The position numbers and the translations under genes were made by a program. Positions 31,377-43,350 of a stretch of 64,000 bases of DNA are shown piece by piece. The notes beneath the pieces are model-generated. The model saw only the letters and a program-made list of their open reading frames with translations, searched no databases and was not told where the DNA came from. The stretch comes from Alphaproteobacteria bacterium (GTDB taxonomy: Bacteria; Pseudomonadota; Alphaproteobacteria; Kiloniellales; DSM-21159): NCBI GenBank assembly GCA_030433005.1, contig JAUILQ010000016.1, positions 37,378-101,377 of the forward strand, in the 5' to 3' direction. Each line of letters opens with the position of its first letter. Position 1 is the stretch's first letter.

Positions 31377-32390
31377 ATGTCCCTCGAGTTGCGGAGATTT
31401 CTCGTCGCGGCGCTGATGCTCTCGGGCATCGTGCTCGGAGTGCTGCTGCCCCGGCTCTCCGCGGCCTTCGAGCCGCTGCTGCTGCCCGCGCTGTTCCTGA
31501 TCGTCACCTTCTCGCTCTGCCTGGTCGCCACGCAGCCGCTCGGCCGGCTGCTGCGCCTGCGCCGCACCGGCGCGCGCCTGCTGATCTGGCAGCTGGTCGT
31601 CCTGCCGGCGGCCGCCTGGCTCGTCGGCCTGGCGCTCGGTCTGTCGGCGACCCTGCAGATGATGCTGCTGCTGACCGCCTCGGCCGGCTCGCTCTTCGCG
31701 TCCCCGGCGATCGCCAACCTGCTGGGCCTGGAGACCTGGCTGTCGGCGAAGATCATGGTGCTCTCGACGCTGCTGATGCCGGTGTCGCTGATCGTCTTCT
31801 GGACCCTGTCCCACGGCGGCGTCGAGCTGCTGTGGCTGGAACGCTACGCCGGCCGGGTCCTAATCTTCCTGGTGCTGCCGATCCTGATCGCCGGCGCCTA
31901 CCGGCGCTACGCGCTGCAGCTCGACTCCGGCCTGCGCCAGCGGGTCGAGGCGAAGTTCGGGCTCGCCGCCCTGCTGTCGCTGCTCGCCTTCGGGCTCGGC
32001 ATCATGAGCGGCGTCGCCGAGGCGCTCGAGGCGGACCCCGCCAAGCTGCTGTCCTATCTGGCGGTGGCGATCGGCTTCGGCCTGAGCGCGCTGCTGGTGA
32101 CCAGCCTGGCGGCCTGGCGCGAGGGCGCCCAGGTCGCGCTGACCTTCGGCATGCTCAACGCCTACCGCAACGTCGGCCTGAGCTATGCGGTCGTCGGCTT
32201 CGTCGCCGAACAGGAGATCGCCCTCTACCTGGCGATGTCGCAGCTGCCGGTCTTCGCCACGCCGCTGGTGATCAGCTCGGCGCGGCTGCTGGCCCAGGTG
32301 TTTCGCAGCCGGCCGGTGGCGCCGCTCGGCTACGCCCCCGCGGCCGAGCCGGCTTCCGGGCTTGCGGGCGGCAAGCACGCCGGCGACTAG
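31377..32390 (+). CDS. Bile acid:sodium symporter-like (BASS) membrane transporter
   Basis: The 337-aa protein has about ten membrane segments, with NAYRNVGLSYAVV near residue 259 (the RN motif conserved in BASS proteins) and TASAGSLFASPAIANLLGLE near residue 99 as the matching half-repeat region. This family moves organic anions such as bile acids, pantoate or pyruvate with sodium. The start at 31377 is set by GAGAG upstream and by the hydrophobic start; longer versions add a non-conserved Arg-rich stretch. Substrate unknown. Confidence 0.75.
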   Translation: MSLELRRFLVAALMLSGIVLGVLLPRLSAAFEPLLLPALFLIVTFSLCLVATQPLGRLLRLRRTGARLLIWQLVVLPAAAWLVGLALGLSATLQMMLLLTASAGSLFASPAIANLLGLETWLSAKIMVLSTLLMPVSLIVFWTLSHGGVELLWLERYAGRVLIFLVLPILIAGAYRRYALQLDSGLRQRVEAKFGLAALLSLLAFGLGIMSGVAEALEADPAKLLSYLAVAIGFGLSALLVTSLAAWREGAQVALTFGMLNAYRNVGLSYAVVGFVAEQEIALYLAMSQLPVFATPLVISSARLLAQVFRSRPVAPLGYAPAAEPASGLAGGKHAGD

Positions 32391-32708
32391 CGGCTCTTTC
32401 CTGGGATTCTCGCGGCGAATACTTAATTCTCGCAGCGGTCACGGGGGAATTGCGGAGTCGAATGCCTCGTGGAGAAAAAAAGAGCCTGGCGCCGGCAAGT
32501 GCTTGGCCGGTTTTAACCTGGGAATTGCAGATTTTGGTGCGAGACTGCCCGCACGGGATGCAAAAGCGGCGAGATATACTCACAATTTATTCTTTCTTTA
32601 ACGTCTTCACCTAGGGTTCGGAGACGGCCCGCCCGCGGCCCCGCCGACGGGACCGGGCCACGCTCCCGACCCTCCCGGCCCGACGGCCGGACAGCCCGAG
32701 ACGACGAC
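32391..32708. promoter_or_regulatory. AT-rich regulatory region upstream of the PAS kinase
   Basis: This 318-nt gap is visibly AT-richer (32480-32620) than its surroundings, with stretches like ATATACTCACAATTTATTC. It must contain the promoter of the kinase-regulator genes. I cannot fix -35 and -10 elements with confidence. Confidence 0.45.
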
Positions 32709-34693
<1,985 letters not shown>

Positions 34694-34697
<4 letters not shown>

Positions 34698-35143
34698 GCC
34701 GCGCATCCCAGACCATCCGCATCGTGGTCGCCGACGACGATGCCGACGACCGCCTGCTGATCCGCGAGGCCTTCGAAGAATGCCGCATCGGCAACCCCAT
34801 CGACTTCGTCGAGGACGGCGAGGCCCTGATGGACTACCTGCGCGCGCTGCCCGACGACGCGCTGCCGGGCATGATCCTGCTCGATCTGAACATGCCGCGT
34901 AAGGACGGCCGCTCGGCGCTGCGCGAGATCCGCGCCGACGCCCGGTTGCGCTGCATTCCGGTGATCGTCCTGACGACTTCGAAGTCCGACGAGGACATCG
35001 CCAAGACCTACTCGCTGGGCGTCAGCTCCTTCATCGCCAAGCCGGTTTCCTTCGACGGCCTGATCGAGGTCATCCGGGCGCTCGCGCAGTTCTGGTTCGA
35101 GATCGTCCTGCTGCCCCCCGAGTGCCGGCGCCAGGCGGGCTAG
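34694..35143 (+). CDS. Single-domain response regulator (Rcp1/CheY-like)
   Basis: The 149-aa protein is a lone receiver domain: acidic cluster DDD at 14-16, phospho-acceptor Asp64 in LLDLNMPRKDG, Thr94-Thr95, Lys116 in FIAKPVSF. It has no output domain, as in the Rcp1 partners of phytochrome-type kinases. The ATG at 34694 overlaps the kinase stop as ATGA, so the two are translated together and probably form a phosphorelay. Confidence 0.92.
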
Positions 35144-35152
35144 GAGCTTCCG

Positions 35153-36730
<1,578 letters not shown>

Positions 36731-36814
36731 GCCGGGGCTGCGGCAGTAGAAAGCCTCCCACGGGAAAGTAGTATTTTAATTATGTTTCGACAGCGAAAAA
36801 GAGGCCTGCCGGAT

Positions 36815-36831
36815 GCTTCGAAAATCGAAGC
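36815..36831 (+). promoter_or_regulatory. Hairpin in AT-rich region upstream of the dlt-like operon
   Basis: GCTTCG and CGAAGC form a 6-bp stem around AAAAT in a notably AT-rich 157-nt gap. It may be an operator, a weak terminator for the kinase operon, or part of the leader of the next operon. Confidence 0.35.
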
Positions 36832-36887
36832 AGAATCAGGACTTGATCCGAACAGTTTACGGTTTTTTCAGCTTCGCGGCCTAGAGA

Positions 36888-38096
36888 ATGGGCCTGTCCT
36901 CGAAGCAATCGGCACGGGCGGTTGAAATGGCGGATACGGTTTCCAGCAGCGGCGTCGAGAGCGGTGCGGTCCCCTCCCTGGAGCTGCGCAGCGCGGCCCG
37001 GCCGGGTGTGCGCCTCGGCGCCGGCCGCTATCTGACGATCGTGGCGCTGCTTGCGCTGGTCGGCTGCGGCGCGGTCGTCTACGGCAACCTGCGCCTGGCG
37101 CCCCTGCTCCACGACGGGGCGACGCTGCGCCAGGTCGGCAGCGGCCTGGCCGCCGGCCAGCCCTACGGCAACTTCGACCTCAACGTCGAGATCCGCGCCC
37201 TGCGCGACGCGCAGATCGCCGCGCTGCCCGAGGCCCCCGAGGTCGCGGTGCTGGGCGCCAGCCACTGGCAGGAAGGCCACGTCTCGCTGCTGCCGGAGCA
37301 CGGCTTCCTCAACGCCCACGTCCACCGCGACTACTGGGAGGACATCCTGGGCGTCACCGAGATGTTCGTGCGGCACGACCGCCTGCCGCGCAAGATGATC
37401 ATCTCGATCCGCGACAACCAGTTCACGCCGGCCTTCGAGCGCACCGACTTCCTGTGGGTGCCGACGCTGCCCTGGTACCGGGCCATGGCCGAGCGCCTGG
37501 ACCTGCCGGTCGACCCGAGCCTGCGCCTGATCGAGCTCTCGCAGCTGCGCGAGCTGCTGTCGCTGCCGCTGCTGCTCGAGAACCTAGAGCGCCGGCTCAC
37601 CGCCGAGGAGCTGCCCGGACCGCGCGAGGCGCGCCACTATCAGGGGCTCGACGTGCTGCTGCCCGGCGGCTCGATCCTGTGGTCGGGCGACCACCAGGAG
37701 ATCTTCACCGCCGAGCGCGCCCGCGCCGAGGCCCTGGCCTTCGCCGCCCAGAAGCGCAACAGCCCGCCGCAGTTCGACCCGGCCGGCGTCGAGGCGGTCG
37801 ACCGCCTGCTCGGCTTCCTGGTCGAGCGCGGCGTCGAGGTGACGCTCGCCCACCCGCCCTTCAACCCGACCTTCTGGGACGCCGTCGCCGGCAGCCCCTA
37901 CGCCGAGGGCCTGCGCGAGGTCGAGGCCCTGGCGCGCCGCCTCGCCGACAAGCACGGCCTGGAGATCGTCGGCAGCTTCGATCCGCGCGCCGTCGGCTGC
38001 GACGCCTCGATGTACATCGACGCCGAGCACTCCAACCCGCAGTGCCTGGGCAAGGTCCTCGGCGAGTACGCCCGACTCGACGCCGCCCGCGACTAG
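36888..38096 (+). CDS. Membrane-anchored SGNH-hydrolase-like protein (DltD-analogous)
   Basis: The 402-aa protein has one N-terminal membrane segment (residues about 49-66), then a periplasmic domain with SGNH hydrolase features: block I-like VLGASHWQEG with Ser125, SIRDNQF (172-178, possible block III-like Asn177) and a terminal block V-like DAEH with Asp378 and His381. DltD and AlgJ/AlgX have the same layout: an anchored catalytic domain beside an MBOAT protein. It probably hands an acyl or aminoacyl group to an acceptor or removes it. An alternative start is Met14 (36927). DltD relationship is by architecture, not by sequence identity. Confidence 0.65.
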   Translation: MGLSSKQSARAVEMADTVSSSGVESGAVPSLELRSAARPGVRLGAGRYLTIVALLALVGCGAVVYGNLRLAPLLHDGATLRQVGSGLAAGQPYGNFDLNVEIRALRDAQIAALPEAPEVAVLGASHWQEGHVSLLPEHGFLNAHVHRDYWEDILGVTEMFVRHDRLPRKMIISIRDNQFTPAFERTDFLWVPTLPWYRAMAERLDLPVDPSLRLIELSQLRELLSLPLLLENLERRLTAEELPGPREARHYQGLDVLLPGGSILWSGDHQEIFTAERARAEALAFAAQKRNSPPQFDPAGVEAVDRLLGFLVERGVEVTLAHPPFNPTFWDAVAGSPYAEGLREVEALARRLADKHGLEIVGSFDPRAVGCDASMYIDAEHSNPQCLGKVLGEYARLDAARD

Positions 38097-38150
38097 CGCG
38101 CCGGGCCGCTCCGAAACCAAGAAGAACCAACAGTCGAAAGCAGCCGCGCC

Positions 38151-39674
38151 ATGGTCTTCAGCTCCCTCGAGTTCATCCTGGTCTTCCTGCCGCTGGCCTA
38201 CGCGGGCTTCCTGCTGGTCCACCGCGTCGCCGGCTGGCGCGGCGTTTTCCCCTACCTGGCGCTGGTCTCGCTGGTCTTCTACGGCCAGTGGAGCCTGATC
38301 CTGCTCGGCATTCTGCTCGGCTCGGTGGTCGGCAACTACCTGGTCGCCACGCTGCTGATCGGCCTGCGCGAGCGGCGCCGCGCGGCCGGGCTGGTGCTGG
38401 TCGGCGGCATCCTGGCCAACCTCGGCGCGCTCGGCTGGTTCAAGTACGCCAACTTCTTCATCGAGGCGGTCAACGGCGCCGCCGGCACCGGCTGGAGCGC
38501 CCTCGACATCATCCTGCCGGTCGGCATCTCCTTCTTCACCTTCATCCAGATCGGCTATCTGGTCGAGGCCTACAGCGGCCGCGCCGAGCGCCCGGCCTTC
38601 CACAAGTACGTGCTGTTCGCGACCTTCTTTCCCTGCGTCACCGCCGGGCCGCTGGTCCTGCAGCGCGAGATCTTCGACCAGCTGAAGGCCGACCGCGCCG
38701 ACCGCGCCTTCACGCCGACGCGGCTCGCCGTCGGCCTGACCCTATTCTGCATCGGCCTGGCCAAGAAGGTGCTGTTCGCCGACGCCATCGCGCCCTACGC
38801 CAACGTCGCCTTCGACGGCGTCGCGGCCGGCGCAGCGATCGACCTGGTCAACGCCTGGGCCGGCTCGCTGGCCTATGCGCTGCAGCTCTACTTCGACTTC
38901 TCCGGCTACTGCGACATGGCGATCGGCCTCGGCGTGCTGTTCGGCATCCGCCTGCCGCTCAACTTCAACTCGCCCTTCAAGGCGACCAGCATCACCGACT
39001 TCTGGCGGCGCTGGCACATGACCATGACGCGCTTCTTCACGACCTACGTCTACACGCCGCTGGCCATGAAGAACGCGCGCAAGGCCGCGCAGCGGCGCTG
39101 GGGCAGGGGTCACCGCTTCCTGATGACCGCCGCGATCCCGGTGATCGTCACCTTCCTGGTCGCCGGCACCTGGCACGGCGCCGGCTGGACCTTCGTCGTC
39201 TACGGCCTGATCCACGGCGTCGCGCTGGCGGTCAACCACGGCTGGCGCGAGTTCCGCGGCCCCAGGCTGGCCCGGCCGCTCGGCTGGACGCTGACCATGG
39301 CGGTCGTGGTCAGCGGCCTGGTGGTGTTCCGCTCGCCCGACATGGCGACCGCCCTGACCATGCTGGCCAGCATGTGGGGCCTCGCCGCGCTGGGCGGCGC
39401 CGAGGCCGCCGGGGCCGTGGTCCAGCTCGACCTGCAGCAGGCCGCCCTGCTGATCGCCGCCTTCGGCGCGGTCGTGCTGACCCTGCCGAACTCCCAGGAG
39501 ATCCTGCGCGACCACTGGGTCAGCTCCGACCCGAAGAGCGAGGGCGCCGAGCGCCTGCCGGCCTGGCTGGCCTGGCGCGCTTCTCCGGGCTGGGCGGTCG
39601 CGGTCGGCATCGCGCTGGTCGTCGCGGTCACCTCGGTCGGCTCGACCTCGACCTTCCTCTACTACCAGTTCTGA
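38151..39674 (+). CDS. MBOAT-family O-acyltransferase (AlgI/DltB-like)
   Basis: The 507-aa polytopic membrane protein is an MBOAT enzyme: the conserved His289 in FWRRWHMTMTRFF and His342 in TWHGAGWTFVVYGLIHG, with YFDFSGYCDMAIGLG upstream. MBOAT proteins move acyl groups across or within the membrane; AlgI and PatA use acetyl donors, DltB uses D-alanyl-carrier protein. The neighbouring ligase and carrier protein point to an aminoacyl donor here. About eleven membrane segments and a C-terminal TM fit the family. It starts 54 nt after the SGNH gene. Confidence 0.9.
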   Translation: MVFSSLEFILVFLPLAYAGFLLVHRVAGWRGVFPYLALVSLVFYGQWSLILLGILLGSVVGNYLVATLLIGLRERRRAAGLVLVGGILANLGALGWFKYANFFIEAVNGAAGTGWSALDIILPVGISFFTFIQIGYLVEAYSGRAERPAFHKYVLFATFFPCVTAGPLVLQREIFDQLKADRADRAFTPTRLAVGLTLFCIGLAKKVLFADAIAPYANVAFDGVAAGAAIDLVNAWAGSLAYALQLYFDFSGYCDMAIGLGVLFGIRLPLNFNSPFKATSITDFWRRWHMTMTRFFTTYVYTPLAMKNARKAAQRRWGRGHRFLMTAAIPVIVTFLVAGTWHGAGWTFVVYGLIHGVALAVNHGWREFRGPRLARPLGWTLTMAVVVSGLVVFRSPDMATALTMLASMWGLAALGGAEAAGAVVQLDLQQAALLIAAFGAVVLTLPNSQEILRDHWVSSDPKSEGAERLPAWLAWRASPGWAVAVGIALVVAVTSVGSTSTFLYYQF

Positions 39675-39722
39675 CGAACCGGGCCCGGCAGGACGCCGGC
39701 CCGCCGAACCTCGGAGACAGCC

Positions 39723-40937
39723 ATGAGTGAAGTCCTGAGCGACGCGACCTGGGAGATCGAACTCCCGCTGCCGCGCCAGGTCGACGCGGAGACCGCCGGC
39801 GACATCGAGAAGGAGTCGGTCTTCGTCTCGCCGTTCCTCGAGCGCATCCGCGTCTCGCCGGACCGCACCGCCGCCACGCTGCTGCTGCGCGACCGGCGCA
39901 AGGGCGACGAGGTGCGCGACAAGGTCGAGCGCTACCTGCAGGTCATGACCCGCCAGATCGGCGACTTCGGGGTCAAGGTGTTCTTCGAGACCGAGCGCCG
40001 CGACCGCGGCGCCTACGAGCCGGAGGTCAACCGGCAGCTGGTCGAGCGCGGCTGGCTGCACGACTTCGGCAAGGGCCAGGTCGCCTACGGCGGCCCGGTG
40101 CTCAAGCTGGCCCGCCTGATCGACCGCAAGGCCGCCGAGCACTACGCCGCGGCCTTCGGCGCCGAGGACGGCCACTTCCCGGCGATGATCGACGCCGAGA
40201 CCCTGAAGAAGTGCGGCTACTTCGACTCGCACCCCAACGCCGTGACCTTCCTCGGCAACGTGGTCGAGGACTTCGACGCCATCGAGGCCTTCCGCCGCGC
40301 CAACTCCTGCTCCGAGGGCGCGCTGCTGCCGCAGCACGACCACCTGCACCACGACGGCATGTGCCTCAACCCGGCGGCCTGCTTCCCCTGCTACCCGACG
40401 CTCAGCGGCAAGCGCTTCGAGACCGGCGCAGCCTACAGCTGGCTCGGCCGCGTCTTCCGCTACGAGTCGCGCAACATCGACGGCCTCGACCGTCTGTACG
40501 AGTTCAACGTCCGCGAGCTGGTCTTCGTCGGCGGCGACGACTACGTGCGCGACTGCCGCCAGCGTTCGCTGCCGATCGTCGAGCAACTGGCCCGCTTCTT
40601 CGACCTCGATTGCCGCGTGCAGACCGCGACCGACCCCTTCTTCGCGACCGTCTCGGCGGCCAAGAAGTTCTGGCAGCAGTCCCAAGAAGTGAAGAACGAG
40701 ATCAAGATCCCGGTGCTCGGCGCCGACGGCGGCACCAAGCTGCTGGCCTGCGGCTCGATCAACCTGCACGGCAACTTCTTCGGCCAGCGCTTCGGCTTCC
40801 AGGACGCCGCCGGCCAGCCCGGCCAGACCGGCTGCGTCGGCCTGGGCATCGAGCGCTGGGTGCTCGCCGCCTTCACCCAGCACGGCTTCGACCCGGCGCG
40901 CTGGCCGGAGGCCGTGCGCGCCGAGATCTTCGCCTGA
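39723..40937 (+). CDS. Amino acid:[carrier protein] ligase (class II seryl-tRNA synthetase-like)
   Basis: The 404-aa protein carries class II synthetase motif 2 (LGRVFRYESRN, Arg246-Tyr247-Glu248; then RLYEFNVRELVFVGG) and motif 3 (GCVGLGIERWVLAAF, Glu377-Arg378). Between them are Cys-rich stretches (ANSCSEGA, MCLNPAACFPCYP) that can bind the active-site zinc. The long tRNA-binding coiled coil of SerRS is missing. This matches amino acid:carrier protein ligases, which make aminoacyl-AMP and load phosphopantetheine of a carrier protein. Known members prefer Gly or Ala. The adjacent carrier protein gene strengthens the call. About 100 extra N-terminal residues precede the core (residues 1-100). 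Substrate here is not read from sequence. Confidence 0.82.
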   Translation: MSEVLSDATWEIELPLPRQVDAETAGDIEKESVFVSPFLERIRVSPDRTAATLLLRDRRKGDEVRDKVERYLQVMTRQIGDFGVKVFFETERRDRGAYEPEVNRQLVERGWLHDFGKGQVAYGGPVLKLARLIDRKAAEHYAAAFGAEDGHFPAMIDAETLKKCGYFDSHPNAVTFLGNVVEDFDAIEAFRRANSCSEGALLPQHDHLHHDGMCLNPAACFPCYPTLSGKRFETGAAYSWLGRVFRYESRNIDGLDRLYEFNVRELVFVGGDDYVRDCRQRSLPIVEQLARFFDLDCRVQTATDPFFATVSAAKKFWQQSQEVKNEIKIPVLGADGGTKLLACGSINLHGNFFGQRFGFQDAAGQPGQTGCVGLGIERWVLAAFTQHGFDPARWPEAVRAEIFA

Positions 40938-40956
40938 CCGCAATTCGTGCATCCGG

Positions 40957-40980
40957 TGGGCGGCAGGTAGCCACCGCCCA
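40957..40980 (+). promoter_or_regulatory. Intra-operon hairpin between ligase and carrier protein genes
   Basis: TGGGCGG (40957-40963) pairs with CCGCCCA (40974-40980) around a 10-nt loop in the 73-nt gap. It could stabilise or process the mRNA to give more carrier protein than enzyme, as is common for carrier proteins. No T-run follows. Confidence 0.4.
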
Positions 40981-41010
40981 AGAAATCCAAACCGAGAGGG
41001 GAAGCGACCC

Positions 41011-41265
41011 GTGTCGAACTTTCATGAGGAAACCCGTCGCAAGCTCGAGAGCGTCTTCGCCAACATCCTGCAGGAGCCGGTCGAGGCGATTTCCGACGAC
41101 ACCAGCCCGCTGACCGCGCCGCGCTGGGATTCGATCTGCCACATCGAGCTGGTGCTGGCGGTCGAGGGCGCCTTCAACGTGCAGTTCACGACCTCGGAGA
41201 TCGCGACCTTCCGCAAGCTCGCCGACTTCCGCCAGACCCTGCAGATGCGCGGCCTCGCGGCCTGA
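41011..41265 (+). CDS. Carrier protein (phosphopantetheine-binding) paired with the ligase
   Basis: The 84-aa acidic protein is a compact carrier protein. The phosphopantetheine attachment site is Ser41 in RWDSICHIELVLAVE, matching the DSL-type motif with Ile at the third position. Four helices are apparent (5-19, 42-56, 65-68, 72-81). The start is GTG at 41011 behind GAGAGGGGAAG. It is the last gene of the four-gene operon and, by analogy to DltC, should carry the aminoacyl thioester made by the ligase. A phosphopantetheinyl transferase must be supplied from elsewhere. Confidence 0.88.
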   Translation: MSNFHEETRRKLESVFANILQEPVEAISDDTSPLTAPRWDSICHIELVLAVEGAFNVQFTTSEIATFRKLADFRQTLQMRGLAA

Positions 41266-41327
41266 CACCCTCACGGCCTGGCACTCTCGCGGCCTGACGG
41301 CCCGGCGCCGGCATCGGCCGGCGGCGG

Positions 41328-43103
41328 CTACTCGACGCGCCTGTAGACCCACTCCATCGGCTCCGGCGCACCGGGGATGGCGATGTGGCGCAGCTGCAGC
41401 TCGCCGCCGCCGCAGCTGTAGTGGTAGCCGCCGGAATAGAGGTGGTCGCTGAGGTAGCCGGGCAGATCCAGGGTCATCACCTCGCCCTTGATGTCGATCT
41501 CGGCGACCGCCCCCGAGCCCTCGCTCAGCGCGCAGACGTTCAGCATGCCCTCGCGCGTGCTCCAGAAGCCGACGCCGCCGCTGCCGCCGCGGATCCGGCT
41601 GGCATAGCGGTCGCCCTTCTCGGTGAAGGCCTCCTCGCTGCGCTCGACCTCGTTGAGGCCGTAGTGGTAGCGCCCGTCGGCGCCGATCGTCAGCTCGCGG
41701 CCGGCCTCGGTCGAGACCGAGGACTGGTAGCTCGCCCAGGTTCCCGACTCGCGCTGGATGCGCTTGAGGTTGCGGTCGAGCCAGGCGTGGCCGCCGCCCG
41801 AGGCCAGGGCCCAGGTGCCGACCAGGCAGGAGTCGCGCGCGACCTCCTGGCGCTCCGAGAAGCGGCCGCACAGGCAGCCGCCGCGCGACTCCTCGTCCCG
41901 GGTCGCGCGGAGCGTCACGCGGAAGCCCCGGTCGTGGGGCCCGATGCCGCCGAGCCGGAAGCGCCGCTCGCGGCCCGGCTCGATTTCGAGCGTCTCCGGA
42001 AGCTCCTGCCAGGCGCCGGGCTCGCCGGGATCGCGGACCTTGAAGCTGCCGGCGCGGTCCTCGGTCTCGAGCGTCCAGCGGCCGCAGGTGAAGACCAGGT
42101 CGGCGCGGAACAGCGCCAGCTGGGGGGCCTCCAGCGTCCGGCTCGTCGTCTCGGTGAACAGCACGGTCTCCCCAGGCTCGGGGGAGACCGGCAGGCGGCG
42201 CGCGTCGGGATAGCGCAGCGCGCGGTCCAGGTAGTCCTCGACGAAGCGCTGCCAGCGGTCCTCGGCGACGATCGTCGCGGCGGCGCCGAGCTGGGCCTCG
42301 CGGCCGCCGTCCGGCGCGCGCGGCAGGTAGTCCAGGACCGCCGCGCCGCCCCACTCGCGAGCGTACCAGGACCAGAAGACGAAGCCGTCGTAGTCGGCCT
42401 CGACGATCGGGCTGTCGGGCGTGCGCCGGTCGAAGCGGGCGAGATAGCGCGCGCTGGCGTCGCTGCCGGGATGGGCCCGGTTGGCGAACCACTCGGCCAT
42501 GCCCTCGACCCACCAGAGGTCGGGCCGGCCGTCGCCGCGCGCGTTCATCTGGGCGGCCGCCATGGCGTACTGGACGCAGTGGAAGAACTCGTGGGCGACG
42601 ACGAAGCCGAACTCGCTCTCGCGGGTGTTGCCAGGATAGACGACCAGCAGGCACTCCTCGCCCGAGCGGCCGTCGGCGACGCCTTCCTTGAACGACAGCC
42701 GGTCCGCCTCGACGGCCTCGGCGTCGCCCGGATCGGGCGGCGTCTCGGCGGGCTGCAGCCCGGTCAGCAGCACCAGCAGGTCCGGCACCGTGCCGCGGCC
42801 GAGCGCGCGCAGCGTCTCGGCGGCCCGCGCGATGGCGGTTCGGGTCAGCGCCACCGGCTCCACCCAGTCGCCGGGCAGGAGCCGGTCGCGGATCATGCGG
42901 ACCTGGCGCGGCCCGCGCGGCGTCTGGATCGAGAAGCGCTCGATCTCCTCGCAGGGCGGCGCCCCGGCGAGCCGCGGATCGGCCGCGGCGGCGTAGTCCG
43001 GTATCGTGCAGTCGGCGCGCGCGGGCGCCGCGCAGAGCAGCAGGGCGGTCGCCGCCGACGCGGCGAGGGCGGCCGGCGCCGGCAGCAACGAGCGGAGTCG
43101 CAT
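41328..43103 (-). CDS. Secreted HExxH zinc metallopeptidase-like protein (gluzincin-like)
   Basis: The 591-aa protein has a signal peptide (residues 1-30, ending ARADC), then a domain with VVAHEFFHCVQYAMAAAQ: His171-Glu172-His175 match HExxH, and Glu200 in WWVEGMAEWFAN is the likely third ligand, the spacing of peptidase MA-like gluzincins. A beta-rich C-terminal half follows. I chose the ATG at 43103 because the signal peptide starts there; longer in-frame versions have only Arg/Pro-rich sequence. It is convergent with the dlt-like operon and otherwise unlinked. Substrate unknown. Confidence 0.72.
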   Translation of the reverse strand: MRLRSLLPAPAALAASAATALLLCAAPARADCTIPDYAAAADPRLAGAPPCEEIERFSIQTPRGPRQVRMIRDRLLPGDWVEPVALTRTAIARAAETLRALGRGTVPDLLVLLTGLQPAETPPDPGDAEAVEADRLSFKEGVADGRSGEECLLVVYPGNTRESEFGFVVAHEFFHCVQYAMAAAQMNARGDGRPDLWWVEGMAEWFANRAHPGSDASARYLARFDRRTPDSPIVEADYDGFVFWSWYAREWGGAAVLDYLPRAPDGGREAQLGAAATIVAEDRWQRFVEDYLDRALRYPDARRLPVSPEPGETVLFTETTSRTLEAPQLALFRADLVFTCGRWTLETEDRAGSFKVRDPGEPGAWQELPETLEIEPGRERRFRLGGIGPHDRGFRVTLRATRDEESRGGCLCGRFSERQEVARDSCLVGTWALASGGGHAWLDRNLKRIQRESGTWASYQSSVSTEAGRELTIGADGRYHYGLNEVERSEEAFTEKGDRYASRIRGGSGGVGFWSTREGMLNVCALSEGSGAVAEIDIKGEVMTLDLPGYLSDHLYSGGYHYSCGGGELQLRHIAIPGAPEPMEWVYRRVE

Positions 43104-43350
43104 GGCCTGTCTCCCCGACAGGTCCCCCAAGACCGAGCGGTGCCGCACCCTTCGCGCCACGGTAGACAGCGCACCCGCGCGGGGCAAGGCTTGGCTCAGC
43201 AAGCGTTGCAGGCGCCGCCGCCGCCGTCGGGGCCGCGGTGGGACCCCGGGGGCTTTGGCCCTTGCGTCAGGCGCATGGCTGGGCTGGAATGCGCGCCGGA
43301 ACGCACGGCCCGCTCGGTGAGGCCGGCAGAGGAAAGCGGAGAAGCACGAA

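Noticed and set aside
39723..40937. A second seryl-tRNA synthetase
   Set aside because: There is no N-terminal tRNA-binding coiled coil, the core is Cys-rich as in the carrier protein ligases, and a carrier protein gene follows.
38742..40952. A 736-codon minus-strand frame opposite the MBOAT and ligase genes
   Set aside because: The plus-strand genes have complete family motifs; the antisense frame has none.
36888..41265. A simple alginate or cellulose acetylation cluster (AlgI/AlgJ type)
   Set aside because: MBOAT plus SGNH alone would fit, but an amino acid ligase and carrier protein directly downstream have no role in acetylation.
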